Source: Chryseobacterium sediminis (GTDB taxonomy: Bacteria; Bacteroidota; Bacteroidia; Flavobacteriales; Weeksellaceae). Taken from it: a stretch of DNA of 64,000 nt. Shown one piece after another: positions 1-8,542 of this stretch (position 1 is the stretch's first letter; every line of letters starts with the position of its first letter). The stretch lies in assembly GCF_008386505.1 (NCBI RefSeq), contig NZ_VUNZ01000001.1, positions 868,001 to 932,000 on the forward strand, read 5' to 3'. The notes under the pieces were generated by a model. The model did no database searches, was not told where the DNA came from, and saw only the letters and a list, made by a program, of their open reading frames with translations. Position numbers and translations under genes: made by a program.

Positions 1-1460
1 TAATAGATTCCCCCTGAAATTTTGAACAACATATCGCTTTCCCAATCAGGCTTAATAGCAAACTGGGCTCTTGGTGAGAATATCGTTTCTTTATTGAAAC
101 TCCAGTTGGCAACACGTACTCCGGCATTTACAAATACCTTACTGGCTCCCCAGTAGAACTTCTGTGAATATTGTGCATACGCAGAAAGTCTTGTAGGCTC
201 AATATTGTTTTGTCCGGCAATATAATAAGCAAGCTTAAGATCTCCAGTAGTTCCTGTTCTCGGATCAATAATTTCCGGTCTTGGAAGGCTGTATCCTGCA
301 GAATCTACAAGTTTCCACTCATTGGTAAGATCTTTCAGGTTTTCTTTTTCATATTTAAATCCAACCTCAAAATCTGTGTTTACATTAGGAGAAAATTTGG
401 CTCTGAACTGTGTTCCGTATGTTCTTACAAATAAATCATTTCTTGCATGTTCTATCTGTCCGCCAACATCGAAAGATGTCACAGGCTGCTGTGTCACCGG
501 ATCAAATGTCTGCAGCTCGTATGCTGACTGTATGGTATAATATTCTCTTTCTCTGTTCTGATAGGCAAAGGCATCCAATGTAAGCTTCCAGTTATCAGTC
601 GGCTTATAATTCATGGAGAATGTACCCATCATATTTTTATACTGGTCATTTTCTTTACCCGCATACCCAATATTCACGGTAATAGGCTGCTGAAGGCTTC
701 CGAAAGTAACACTTTTTGCCTTAGGAATCATCTCGTAATCATTCTTGGAATAGTATCCGATGAATGACATGGAGAATTTATCACTGACATGATAATTCAG
801 ATAAGACTGGAAATCCCAATACGTAGGGTTAAAGTCCGTATCTTCCTTCAAGGTATTAAGAACAAGATTGGTATTTCTGTATCTTCCGGAAAATAAGGCT
901 GTAAATTTTTTATTTTTCGAAGCCAGACCTGTTGTTAATCTACCTCCAATTAAACTGGCCTCTCCTGAAACTTCAAATTTTTCAGGCTCACGGTAATAGA
1001 TATTTAAGGCAGAAGACATTTTATCACCATATTTGGCTTCAAATCCTCCTGCAGAGAAGTTCACTGCAGAAACCATATCCGGATTGATGATACTCATCCC
1101 TTCCTGTTGTGAATTTCTAATCAGGAAAGGTCTGTAGATCTCAATATCATTAATGTAGATAAGGTTTTCATCATAGTTTCCACCACGAACCATATATTGA
1201 GAAGACAGCTCAGTATTGGAGTTTACGGAAGGAAGTGTTTTAAGCAATCCTTCAATTCCACCGTTGATAGAAGCTACAGATTTTGCTTCTTTTGCTGAAA
1301 TTCTCACATTGGTAAGGTCATTGGTTCTTCCTGTTGTTTTTTTCTGGAAGACAACTTCCTCTATATCGGTTACTTTAGTGGTCGCTGTATCCTTTTTTCT
1401 TTGTTGGGAGAAAATCAGAAAAGGGACCATAAGGCTTAGCGGTAAAACTAGTTTTTTCAA
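1..1460 (-). CDS. TonB-dependent receptor, N-terminal part (runs off left edge)
   Basis: About 486 residues are inside the window; the C-terminal beta-barrel continues beyond base 1. The protein starts with a signal peptide (MKKLVLPLSLMVPFLIFSQQ) and then a plug domain: the stretches TNDLTNVRISAKEAKSVAS, IEGLLKTLPSV and YMVRGGNYDENLIYINDIEI are typical plug sequence, followed by amphipathic barrel strands. The family imports large ligands through the outer membrane using TonB energy. The start is a TTG at 1460, chosen because it supplies the positive n-region of the signal peptide; the first ATG, at 1430, would remove it. It lies 43 bp downstream of kdsA on the same strand and is probably co-transcribed. 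No carboxypeptidase-like N-terminal domain is seen, so it is not a classical SusC. Substrate cannot be told. Confidence 0.85.
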   Translation of the reverse strand, partial: MKKLVLPLSLMVPFLIFSQQRKKDTATTKVTDIEEVVFQKKTTGRTNDLTNVRISAKEAKSVASINGGIEGLLKTLPSVNSNTELSSQYMVRGGNYDENLIYINDIEIYRPFLIRNSQQEGMSIINPDMVSAVNFSAGGFEAKYGDKMSSALNIYYREPEKFEVSGEASLIGGRLTTGLASKNKKFTALFSGRYRNTNLVLNTLKEDTDFNPTYWDFQSYLNYHVSDKFSMSFIGYYSKNDYEMIPKAKSVTFGSLQQPITVNIGYAGKENDQYKNMMGTFSMNYKPTDNWKLTLDAFAYQNREREYYTIQSAYELQTFDPVTQQPVTSFDVGGQIEHARNDLFVRTYGTQFRAKFSPNVNTDFEVGFKYEKENLKDLTNEWKLVDSAGYSLPRPEIIDPRTGTTGDLKLAYYIAGQNNIEPTRLSAYAQYSQKFYWGASKVFVNAGVRVANWSFNKETIFSPRAQFAIKPDWESDMLFKISGGIY

Positions 1461-1503
1461 AAGAAATGTTTTAGAATTTCTAAAATTAATGTTTTTTTAA
1501 CAA

Positions 1504-2313
1504 TTACAAAATTGATTCTCTAATTCTTGTCAATTTTTGTAACAAATCTTCTAATAAATCTAATCTTAACATGTTGGCCCCATCAGATAATGCGGTTTCT
1601 GGTGTAGGGTGTGTTTCAATGAAAATTCCGTCTGCACCTACAGCAATCCCTGCTTTGGCAACAGTTTCAATAAGGTCTGGTCTTCCGCCTGTAACCCCTG
1701 AGTTTTGGTTAGGCTGCTGCAGAGAGTGTGTAACATCTAAAATAACGGGAGCATATTCTCTCATCGTAGGAATTCCTCTGTAATCCACGATAAGATCTGT
1801 ATATCCGAAAGAATTTCCTCTTTCAATAATGGCTACTTTCTGGTTATCAGAATCTGTTACTTTCTGAACGGCAAATTTCATGGCTTCCGGTGAAAGGAAC
1901 TGCCCTTTTTTCAGGGTAACACATTTTCCTGTTTTCGCTGCTGCGATTAATAAATCTGTCTGACGAACAAGGAATGCAGGAATCTGCAGAACATCTACAT
2001 ACTGTGCTGCCAACGCTGCATGCTCATTTTCATGAATATCCGTTGTTGTAGGAATATTAAACGTCTCTCCTACTTTTTTAAGGATTTCAAGAGATTTCTC
2101 TTCCCCAATGGTAGTGAAAGAATCTACACGGCTTCTGTTTGCCTTTTTGAAACTTCCTTTGAAAATATAGGGAATATTATATTTATCTGTGATATTGATT
2201 ACTTTTTCAGCAATTCTTAATGCCATATCTTCCCCTTCAATAATACAAGGTCCGGCAATAAGGAAAAAGTTCTTTGAATCTTTGTGCGAAATATTATCTA
2301 AATACTGAATCAT
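1504..2313 (-). CDS. kdsA: 3-deoxy-8-phosphooctulonate synthase KdsA
   Basis: A 269-residue cytoplasmic enzyme that condenses phosphoenolpyruvate with arabinose 5-phosphate to give Kdo-8-phosphate, the committed step to the Kdo of the LPS inner core. The protein shows the family's conserved blocks: FLIAGPCIIE near the start, FKGSFKKANRS, TDIHE, LQIPAFLVRQTDLL, KKGQFLSP, ERGNSFGY, DVTHSLQQP and FIETHPTPE. Length is normal for the family. It is followed after 43 bp by the TonB-dependent receptor. The CMP-Kdo step (kdsB) is also in this window, at 24760-25482, so two Kdo genes are separated by about 22 kb rather than clustered. Confidence 0.97.
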   Translation of the reverse strand: MIQYLDNISHKDSKNFFLIAGPCIIEGEDMALRIAEKVINITDKYNIPYIFKGSFKKANRSRVDSFTTIGEEKSLEILKKVGETFNIPTTTDIHENEHAALAAQYVDVLQIPAFLVRQTDLLIAAAKTGKCVTLKKGQFLSPEAMKFAVQKVTDSDNQKVAIIERGNSFGYTDLIVDYRGIPTMREYAPVILDVTHSLQQPNQNSGVTGGRPDLIETVAKAGIAVGADGIFIETHPTPETALSDGANMLRLDLLEDLLQKLTRIRESIL

Positions 2314-2451
2314 TTTGTTGTAATTAAAAAGTTCAGTAAAAATACTGAGAAAGTTTCAGAAATGGAAATTAATTGATTGCTTTAACAGGCTATGGTGGCA
2401 ATAGTTTTTGAGTCTTTTGGATTTTTAAATTTCCAGTGATTAATTGATAGG

Positions 2452-2475
2452 TGCTTCGACAGGCTCAGCATGACA
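2452..2475. repeat. 24-bp dispersed intergenic repeat, left arm
   Basis: The unit begins TGCTTCGACAGG and ends CTCAGCATGACA. It is the exact reverse complement of 2585-2608, with 109 bp between the arms. Similar short repeats are common between genes in Bacteroidota genomes; related but diverged copies lie at 26775-26852 and 45118-45140 in this window. Confidence 0.85.
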
Positions 2476-2584
2476 ACTCTAATACTATCTGATATATTAA
2501 TGTGAAAACTATGATAATCAGTATAAACAACCATTGTAGAGAACATATTGGAATTTGCATTACATTAAGGTTATTTTATAACGA

Positions 2585-2608
2585 TGTCATGCTGAGCCTG
2601 TCGAAGCA
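2585..2608. repeat. 24-bp dispersed intergenic repeat, right arm
   Basis: Begins TGTCATGCTGAG and ends CCTGTCGAAGCA. It is a perfect 24/24 reverse complement of 2452-2475, so RNA crossing the gap could fold into a long hairpin. It sits about 15 bp beyond the stop codon of the DUF1697 gene. Confidence 0.85.
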
Positions 2609-2623
2609 TCCGCAATATTTTAT

Positions 2624-3148
2624 TTAGAATTTCTTCAAAATCTTCTCAAATGTATTCACATTTCTGCTGGTAAAATGATCTTTAAGGCTTTTCTTACCCA
2701 ACACCTTTCCAAAGGTAGAATCCAAAGTATTCCCTTTCGGCACCTGCCAATAAAATATATCATTGATAATCTCCGCCTTTTCATTTTCTGCCTGAGTTGC
2801 TTTTTGAAACTCTTCCATCAAAACTTTTTCCACCCCCGGAATACCGACAAAACTATAAATATGAAAACTTTCATTCTTTTCAAAGGGAATACTGTTCCAG
2901 AAAACCTCCGTTTCTGCCTGAGATTTTACAAACAGAAATGCTTCATAAGAAAAATGTTCTGACATCGCTTTTTCCAAAACAATCTTTAGGTCATCTACAC
3001 TTTTATCTGAAGAAAATACAATATTTCCGGAAGCTAATATTGAACTCACATCTTTCATTCCGGCATCTTTAAAGACCTGACAGACATCTGCCATTTTCAT
3101 ATTGGTTCCTTTTACGTTGACACCACGGAGAAAAGCACAGTATTTCAT
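2624..3148 (-). CDS. DUF1697 family protein
   Basis: A 174-residue soluble protein. The opening MKYCAFLRGVNVKGTNMKM and the segment ILASGNIVFSSD match the conserved N-terminal part of DUF1697 (LRGINVGG ... QSGNVVF), and the C-terminal VLGKKSLKDHFTSRNVNTF matches the family's (T-x-R-N-x-N-T) ending. Length is normal. No enzymatic function is established for the family. It stands alone on the minus strand, with a repeat-rich gap on its downstream side. Confidence 0.88.
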   Translation of the reverse strand: MKYCAFLRGVNVKGTNMKMADVCQVFKDAGMKDVSSILASGNIVFSSDKSVDDLKIVLEKAMSEHFSYEAFLFVKSQAETEVFWNSIPFEKNESFHIYSFVGIPGVEKVLMEEFQKATQAENEKAEIINDIFYWQVPKGNTLDSTFGKVLGKKSLKDHFTSRNVNTFEKILKKF

Positions 3149-3254
3149 TTTTTCAGGGATTAGGGATTAGATGGTAGGTTGCAGGTTTTTTGAGTTTGAG
3201 GGTTGGAGAGTATTAGAGTTTTTGAAAGTTTTTATCTAGCTTCTGATTTCTCTT

Positions 3255-4748
3255 TTAATCAATCCTAATGTACAAATTATAGTCTGTTCCGGAAGGTTTC
3301 AGATGGTAAATTTTTTCCAGAATCTTATTGTCACTTTTCAGATGGTCTTTCACCCTGAATTCTTTTAAAAGCCTATAATGGGTTTGATAATACAATGAAT
3401 TTGCATTGTTCCCTTCATATAGATTCTGGTAAGAAAGAAGATATTTTGGTTTTCTTGCCTTTACCGTATTGATCCAGTAGTTCACTTTATCTTTCTTAAT
3501 CTCTTCCTGAATCTGTTTATCTACCAATCCAACCTCATCAATTGTTTTTAATCCTGAAAAATACGGTACATAACCAGCCGGCTCCAGTAAGATCCATTGA
3601 TTTTTGTCTTTTTCATATTGATTTAAATAGGTTCCAATAGTTCTGCGGTAGTTCCACTCTCCGTTTCCTGTTGCAATAGAATGTACAGTCTGAAAAGCCA
3701 GCATCGGAAGAATATAAAAAATAATAAGTAATGAAAGCCATAGATTTCTCTTCTCTTTCTGTTCCAATACAAAAATAAAAATGGGAACGAAAAGTAAAAG
3801 TTGCGGAACCCAGTAGTACCAGTCAAACAAACTTTTTTGAGAAATAAAAATCAACTGTTTTGTCCATCCAAAAATAAAGATCATCCATAAGAAGTAGTTT
3901 CTCTTTTCTCTTTGTCTGATCAGGTAAATAAAACAAAGTAATTCAAAAATCAAAATTACAACTGTCATAGGATTGAAATCTCCAGGCACTTTCAGCATTC
4001 CCCAGAAGTTTCCGAAGCTCTTAAAAAAGTAACCGATATGCTGTTGAAAAGTAAGGTTTTCTTCGTAAAGCAGTTTTTTTGCAGTAATAGTATTATTCAC
4101 CAGTTCCCCAAAGTAAAACCAATTGAAAGCAACCGTTGATAAAACCCCTAAAATTCCTCCAAAAATATAGTTCCATCTGATTTTTCTATTCCAGAAGATA
4201 TCTACCAGAAATACAATTCCAAGGAATATTACCGTATCAATTCTTGTAAACATTATTAAAATGGGAAGAAGTGTCAGTACCCATTTTTTCCCTTTATGAA
4301 AACCATAATACAGCAATGCCATCTCGAGGAAAAACAGAATTCCGTACTCCATTCCAAGAATTGATATTTTAATAGCTGGCGGTAAAATACCGATCAAAAA
4401 TATGAAAATTGCTTTATGCCACGGGTTTTTAAGAACCAAATGAGAAAGCAGTAAAGTTCCTATCGTAAACAGTATAGAATTAAAAATTAAAAGAGGTTCA
4501 ATAAAGTTTTCTTTGCCAAAAACAAGATTGAACAGATAAGACACAAAAACATACAGATGTGTTGTAGAGGCAGAGATCTTAGTATCCCCATTGAAGCCGA
4601 TCACTCCATAGTCCAAAAGATTCTGGGCCACCCTCCAGGTAATAAATGCATCTTCCTGTATGTAATGCGTGAATAAAAAAAGAAGTTTAAAAAGAACCGT
4701 AACAATTACGGCATAGATTGGGAATTTGCTATTTTGTGTTTCAGCCAT
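3255..4748 (-). CDS. Polytopic membrane protein, probable GT-C type glycosyltransferase
   Basis: A 497-residue protein with about ten hydrophobic segments in the first 350 residues, then a soluble C-terminal part. Residues about 33-36 carry an acidic EDAF motif in the first periplasmic loop (THYIQEDAFITWRVAQN), as expected for GT-C enzymes that use lipid-linked sugars. The C-terminal part includes GLKTIDEVGLVDK, which resembles the end region of similar putative mannosyltransferases in Bacteroidota. It lies 86 bp downstream of the much larger DUF2723 protein on the same strand, but a terminator at 4805-4826 separates them. I infer a role in cell-surface or protein glycosylation; acceptor and donor are unknown. 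Confidence 0.65.
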   Translation of the reverse strand: MAETQNSKFPIYAVIVTVLFKLLFLFTHYIQEDAFITWRVAQNLLDYGVIGFNGDTKISASTTHLYVFVSYLFNLVFGKENFIEPLLIFNSILFTIGTLLLSHLVLKNPWHKAIFIFLIGILPPAIKISILGMEYGILFFLEMALLYYGFHKGKKWVLTLLPILIMFTRIDTVIFLGIVFLVDIFWNRKIRWNYIFGGILGVLSTVAFNWFYFGELVNNTITAKKLLYEENLTFQQHIGYFFKSFGNFWGMLKVPGDFNPMTVVILIFELLCFIYLIRQREKRNYFLWMIFIFGWTKQLIFISQKSLFDWYYWVPQLLLFVPIFIFVLEQKEKRNLWLSLLIIFYILPMLAFQTVHSIATGNGEWNYRRTIGTYLNQYEKDKNQWILLEPAGYVPYFSGLKTIDEVGLVDKQIQEEIKKDKVNYWINTVKARKPKYLLSYQNLYEGNNANSLYYQTHYRLLKEFRVKDHLKSDNKILEKIYHLKPSGTDYNLYIRID

Positions 4749-4804
4749 TATGTATTTTTACCTTACAAATATAACCTTAAAATTCAGGAATCCCAATAAT
4801 AAAA

Positions 4805-4826
4805 AAACGGAACCGAAGTTCCGTTT
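4805..4826 (-). terminator. Intrinsic terminator of the DUF2723 gene
   Basis: A perfect 9-bp stem (AAACGGAAC / GTTCCGTTT) with a CGAA loop. Read on the minus strand it is followed by a run of T residues (4801-4807), and it lies 9 bp past the stop codon of the 4835-8320 gene. Confidence 0.85.
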
Positions 4827-4834
4827 TAAATATT

Positions 4835-7800
4835 TTATTTAGTTGCTTTGATAATCGCAGTGGTAATCTGATTTTCTTTTTCTTTTGAATAAGTAGAATC
4901 ATAAGGCTCCATGACATCAAATAAATACTGATAGAATGGCGTGATCTGCTGTACATTTTCAGACTCCTTCATCGCTTTCTCTTTACCCATTTCCTGAAGA
5001 TCTTTTACAAATACATTGAACTTCTTGTCAATAGGCTCTATAGATTTTACCAGATAAGCATATGCTTTTTCTTTCTGTCCGATCTTTGTATAAGCATCCG
5101 TTACGGCAGCTACTACAAGAGAATATTCCATAGGTTTTGTTCTCATTTGTCTTCTCAGGTAGCTTTGATCTGCTTTGGAAAGGCTTAAATAATAATCATA
5201 TTCTTCAAAGATTCCTTTTTTAAGAACCTCAGCAAGCTGAAGGCCTTTCTGCTCCTGACCTGCGATGATGTATCCTGATACAATTGAGCTTAATGAACGA
5301 GGGTCATTATATTTCTCAGCAGGAATTTCTTTGGCTGCAAGATCCAGAATTTCTAAAGCTTTAGCTTTTTGTCCGCTCAATGCAAGTGCTGCTGCTGCTC
5401 TGCTCGCTGACATTCTGTAGCTGATGATATTGGAAGTAGCCGTTTCGTCAAAATGAGCATTCAAGTTTTTGAAGTTCCCCCATCTGAAGTTTTTCACCAC
5501 ATTATAAAGAGAATTCGTATCTACTCTTCCCATATCTCCATCAGCTGTCGGAGGCGTTTGGATAGGGATTAATCTGTAACTGAATCCGTCAAACTGAAGG
5601 TAATCGTTCAGATAGAAAATATTTTCACTGTCATAGATACCTCCTGATGAGAAGTTGATTGGTCGCTTCCAGTCGAAGTTTGCCAAAAGATCCATCAAAA
5701 TAAGGTTATTCTTATACAATGTATTTCCTTTGTAAGTAATCATGATCTGATTGGCTACATTCGGTAGATCTTCTTTGTTGATGATTCCTGCTTTTAAAGC
5801 ATTTTCTTTATTTACAGGAAGGATGAACTTGTTTACAGGAAGGATGTTATATTTTTCAAATTTTTCTTCTCCGAAATACATTTTCAACAATTCGTCTTTT
5901 GCAGGAGACTTGACTTTAATGAATTCAATAGCCTGCTTCAATGTTAAAGAATCCTGAGTAAGATACTTTCTGAAAGACTGGAATTCTGTTTCAGGAGCCC
6001 CCTGTTCTTTCAACATAGAGAACACACCTTCCCAGTCTTCTTTCTTCATCATATAGATCTGGTCATTTACTCCATCTCTGTAATCTTCGTGGGTCAGCTG
6101 GCTAGGGATTCCCATAGCATTGTAAGTTCTTCTTTTGATCTGGTCAAGATTCCAAGGTGTTGAAGCAAGGGTAAAGTTCACTACCTTCACATCATCTCTG
6201 AATCTTTCTGTTTCCTGAATTGCCCAAACCGGATAAGTATCGTTATCTCCGTAAACGAAAAGAATGTCGTTTTTCGGTAATGATTTTAACACTGAATATG
6301 CGTAATCGTAAGCTGTATATCTGTTGCTTCTGTCATGAACATTGTAGTTCTGGAAGCCCATCATGAAAGGAACCCCTAATAAAACCACTCCTAAAGCAAT
6401 ATTAGCTCCGTTTGATTTTATCTTAGACTGCAAAAACCATAGAATGGCTCCCGCTCCCATACCAATCCATATCGCAAATGCGTAGAATGAACCTACCATT
6501 GCATAATCTCTTTCTCTCGGCTCAAAAGGTTTTACCCCTGTATAGAAAATAATCCCCACACTTGTTAAAATAAATAAAGATAACAGTGCATAGAATCTTC
6601 CGAAGTCTCTGTTTAACTGGAAAAAGAATCCAATCAGACCTAAAATTAAAGGAAGGAAGAAGAATTTTACCGTACTTTCATTCTTGAATTTGGCAGGCAT
6701 TTTATCCTGATTTCCTACAGTTACATTATCTATAAAAGGAATTCCGGAAATCCAGTTTCCTTTTGTGCTTTCCATGTTTCCTTCAAGATCATTCTGTCTT
6801 CCTACATAGTTCCACATCAGATATCTTACAAAGTAGTATCCGTTCTGGAAAGAAATGAAATACTCCATATTCTGCATGAATGAAGGCTTCTGAACATTGA
6901 TAAGATTATAAGGCTTTACTTTCAGATAATCTGCAGCTGTGATCGACTTATCTTCATATTTTGCTCTCAGCTCGTCAAAAATCTGCTTAGCCTGAGGGTT
7001 ATCTGCCACATCTTCATTTCCATAATTGAATGTAAAATCAGGAGCGCCATACATTGAAATATAGTTCGCCATTACATCCTTATCCTCATTAAACATTCTC
7101 GGCATTAAGCTTACCTGAGACTTATTGAATACATAATTGAAACGGTCTCCTGTCTTTCTATATGTTCCGGTTTTTTCATCTTTTTCATAGATTTCGCCGG
7201 TTTTTTGTGTTTTAAAGCTTCCGTCTTCATTCTTTTCAATTCCGTTTGCATCAAGGAATGCTGTATAATTCTGTCCGTAGATTGTTGGCCAGTCACCATA
7301 CTGCTCTCTGTTATAATAATCCAACATACCAATTGCTGTATCCGGATCATTAAGGTTCATTGGCGGATTGGCATTGGCTCTGATAGGAATAACCATCCAG
7401 CAAGAGAATCCGATCATCATAAACACTACAGATAATGCTGCAGTCTGGTAGATATTTTTCTTTGCTTTTCTTGCATACTTGATTAAGAAATAGCAGATCG
7501 CTACCATTAAAACAAAAGCGGCAATTGTTCCGGAGTGGAAAGGAAGTCCAAGACCATTTACAAAGAAAATCTCAAGTCTTCCGAACATCGTCATAATCAA
7601 AGGGAAGATAATTTTGAAAACAATAATCAAAATTCCCAGTGTAATAAGGTTCGCCCAGATAAAGTTTTTCCAGGTAAACTTATAATTTCTTGCATAATAT
7701 ACCAGACATACCGCAGGAATTGCCAGCATACCCATCATATGCACTCCTACAGAAAGTCCTAAAACGAAGAAAATAAGAATAATCCATCTTTCACTGTCTC

Positions 7801-8320
7801 CCGCTTTGTACTCATTTTCCCATTTGGTGATTAACCAGACCAAAAGCGCGATAAACATAGAAGCCATAGAGTAAACCTCTCCCTCTACTGCAGAGAACCA
7901 AAATGTATCTGAGAACGTAAAGCAAAGCGCTCCTACTGCTCCTGCAAATAAAATAGAGATCTCCTGATGTTTTGTAATTTCTTCAAAATCTTTGTTTAAA
8001 AGTCTTCTCACAAAGTGTGTGATCGTCCAGAACAAAAATAAAATAGTCAGCGCACTGAACAATGCAGACATCGCGTTGATCACGATAGAATAATTTTCGC
8101 CTTTCCCTAATGCAAAAATGGCTGCCACGGCACCCACTATCTGGAATAAAGCAGCTCCGGGAGCGTGCGTTACTTCAAGTTTTACTGCAGAAGAAATGTA
8201 CTCGCCACAATCCCAAAAACTGAAATTGGGTTCTATGGTGGACAAGTACGTGAAAAACGCAATGACGAAAATCACCCATCCTAAAACGGTGTTCCATTGC
8301 CTAAAAGTCCAATTTTTCAT
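4835..8320 (-). CDS. DUF2723 / TMEM260-like protein O-glycosyltransferase
   Basis: A 1161-residue membrane protein. The N-terminus (TFRQWNTVLGW, then TYLSTIEPNFSFWDCGEYI and HAPGAALFQI) is diagnostic of DUF2723, the family that includes human TMEM260 and that is classed as a GT-C fold. The acidic pair in WDCGEYI sits in the first external loop, where the catalytic acid is expected. About 12-13 membrane helices fill the first 690 residues, with an external loop around 340-520, followed by a large soluble C-terminal region with TPR-like repeats (AASRAAAALALSGQKAKALE and following). Human TMEM260 is an O-mannosyltransferase; I infer a similar protein-glycosylating role across the inner membrane. 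It is divergent from the gene at 8543. Confidence 0.88.
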   Translation of the reverse strand: MKNWTFRQWNTVLGWVIFVIAFFTYLSTIEPNFSFWDCGEYISSAVKLEVTHAPGAALFQIVGAVAAIFALGKGENYSIVINAMSALFSALTILFLFWTITHFVRRLLNKDFEEITKHQEISILFAGAVGALCFTFSDTFWFSAVEGEVYSMASMFIALLVWLITKWENEYKAGDSERWIILIFFVLGLSVGVHMMGMLAIPAVCLVYYARNYKFTWKNFIWANLITLGILIIVFKIIFPLIMTMFGRLEIFFVNGLGLPFHSGTIAAFVLMVAICYFLIKYARKAKKNIYQTAALSVVFMMIGFSCWMVIPIRANANPPMNLNDPDTAIGMLDYYNREQYGDWPTIYGQNYTAFLDANGIEKNEDGSFKTQKTGEIYEKDEKTGTYRKTGDRFNYVFNKSQVSLMPRMFNEDKDVMANYISMYGAPDFTFNYGNEDVADNPQAKQIFDELRAKYEDKSITAADYLKVKPYNLINVQKPSFMQNMEYFISFQNGYYFVRYLMWNYVGRQNDLEGNMESTKGNWISGIPFIDNVTVGNQDKMPAKFKNESTVKFFFLPLILGLIGFFFQLNRDFGRFYALLSLFILTSVGIIFYTGVKPFEPRERDYAMVGSFYAFAIWIGMGAGAILWFLQSKIKSNGANIALGVVLLGVPFMMGFQNYNVHDRSNRYTAYDYAYSVLKSLPKNDILFVYGDNDTYPVWAIQETERFRDDVKVVNFTLASTPWNLDQIKRRTYNAMGIPSQLTHEDYRDGVNDQIYMMKKEDWEGVFSMLKEQGAPETEFQSFRKYLTQDSLTLKQAIEFIKVKSPAKDELLKMYFGEEKFEKYNILPVNKFILPVNKENALKAGIINKEDLPNVANQIMITYKGNTLYKNNLILMDLLANFDWKRPINFSSGGIYDSENIFYLNDYLQFDGFSYRLIPIQTPPTADGDMGRVDTNSLYNVVKNFRWGNFKNLNAHFDETATSNIISYRMSASRAAAALALSGQKAKALEILDLAAKEIPAEKYNDPRSLSSIVSGYIIAGQEQKGLQLAEVLKKGIFEEYDYYLSLSKADQSYLRRQMRTKPMEYSLVVAAVTDAYTKIGQKEKAYAYLVKSIEPIDKKFNVFVKDLQEMGKEKAMKESENVQQITPFYQYLFDVMEPYDSTYSKEKENQITTAIIKATK

Positions 8321-8484
8321 AGTATTAAATCAATTATGCGAAAATAAGGCTTTTATCTTATTTTATGCGGGTTTTAACAAAATTTAAAAATTTTGGCGTA
8401 GTATTTGCGAATATTGACGTATCAAAACTGCAAATAAGAAAATAAGTTTTATAAAACTAAGCCCTAGAAATCAAACAAAAGTTT

Positions 8485-8512
8485 AGTAATTATTTATTTT
8501 TTTGTATTTTTG
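8485..8512 (+). promoter_or_regulatory. Putative promoter for the 8543 gene
   Basis: A TATTTTTG box at 8505-8512 fits the Bacteroidota -7 consensus TAnnTTTG. A weak -33 match (GTTTA, 8481-8485) lies 19 bp upstream. The distance to the ATG at 8543 is 30 bp, giving a leader of roughly 20 nt. Confidence 0.55.
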
Positions 8513-8542
8513 CAGTCAGATTTTTATTGAAAATAACAAATA

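Larger units (their letters stand above)
2314..2623. other. Intergenic region with an inverted repeat pair, no gene
   Basis: This gap between the DUF1697 gene and kdsA holds no convincing open reading frame. Its main content is two perfect inverted copies of a 24-bp intergenic repeat (2452-2475 and 2585-2608), described separately. The kdsA promoter should be here on the minus strand, but I do not see a clear TAnnTTTG box. Confidence 0.6.

Noticed and set aside
171..540. Plus-strand reading frames inside the TonB-dependent receptor
   Set aside because: They lie antisense to a receptor whose minus-strand frame has clear plug and barrel sequence; their translations are Ser/Phe/Cys-rich with no family pattern.
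1216..1500. Plus-strand 94-residue frame
   Set aside because: It is antisense to the receptor's signal peptide and plug, and its hydrophobic look comes from the complementary strand.
8341..8364. Terminator-like hairpin AAAATAAG / CTTATTTT
   Set aside because: It lies between divergent gene starts, where no transcript should end, and it is simple AT-rich sequence.
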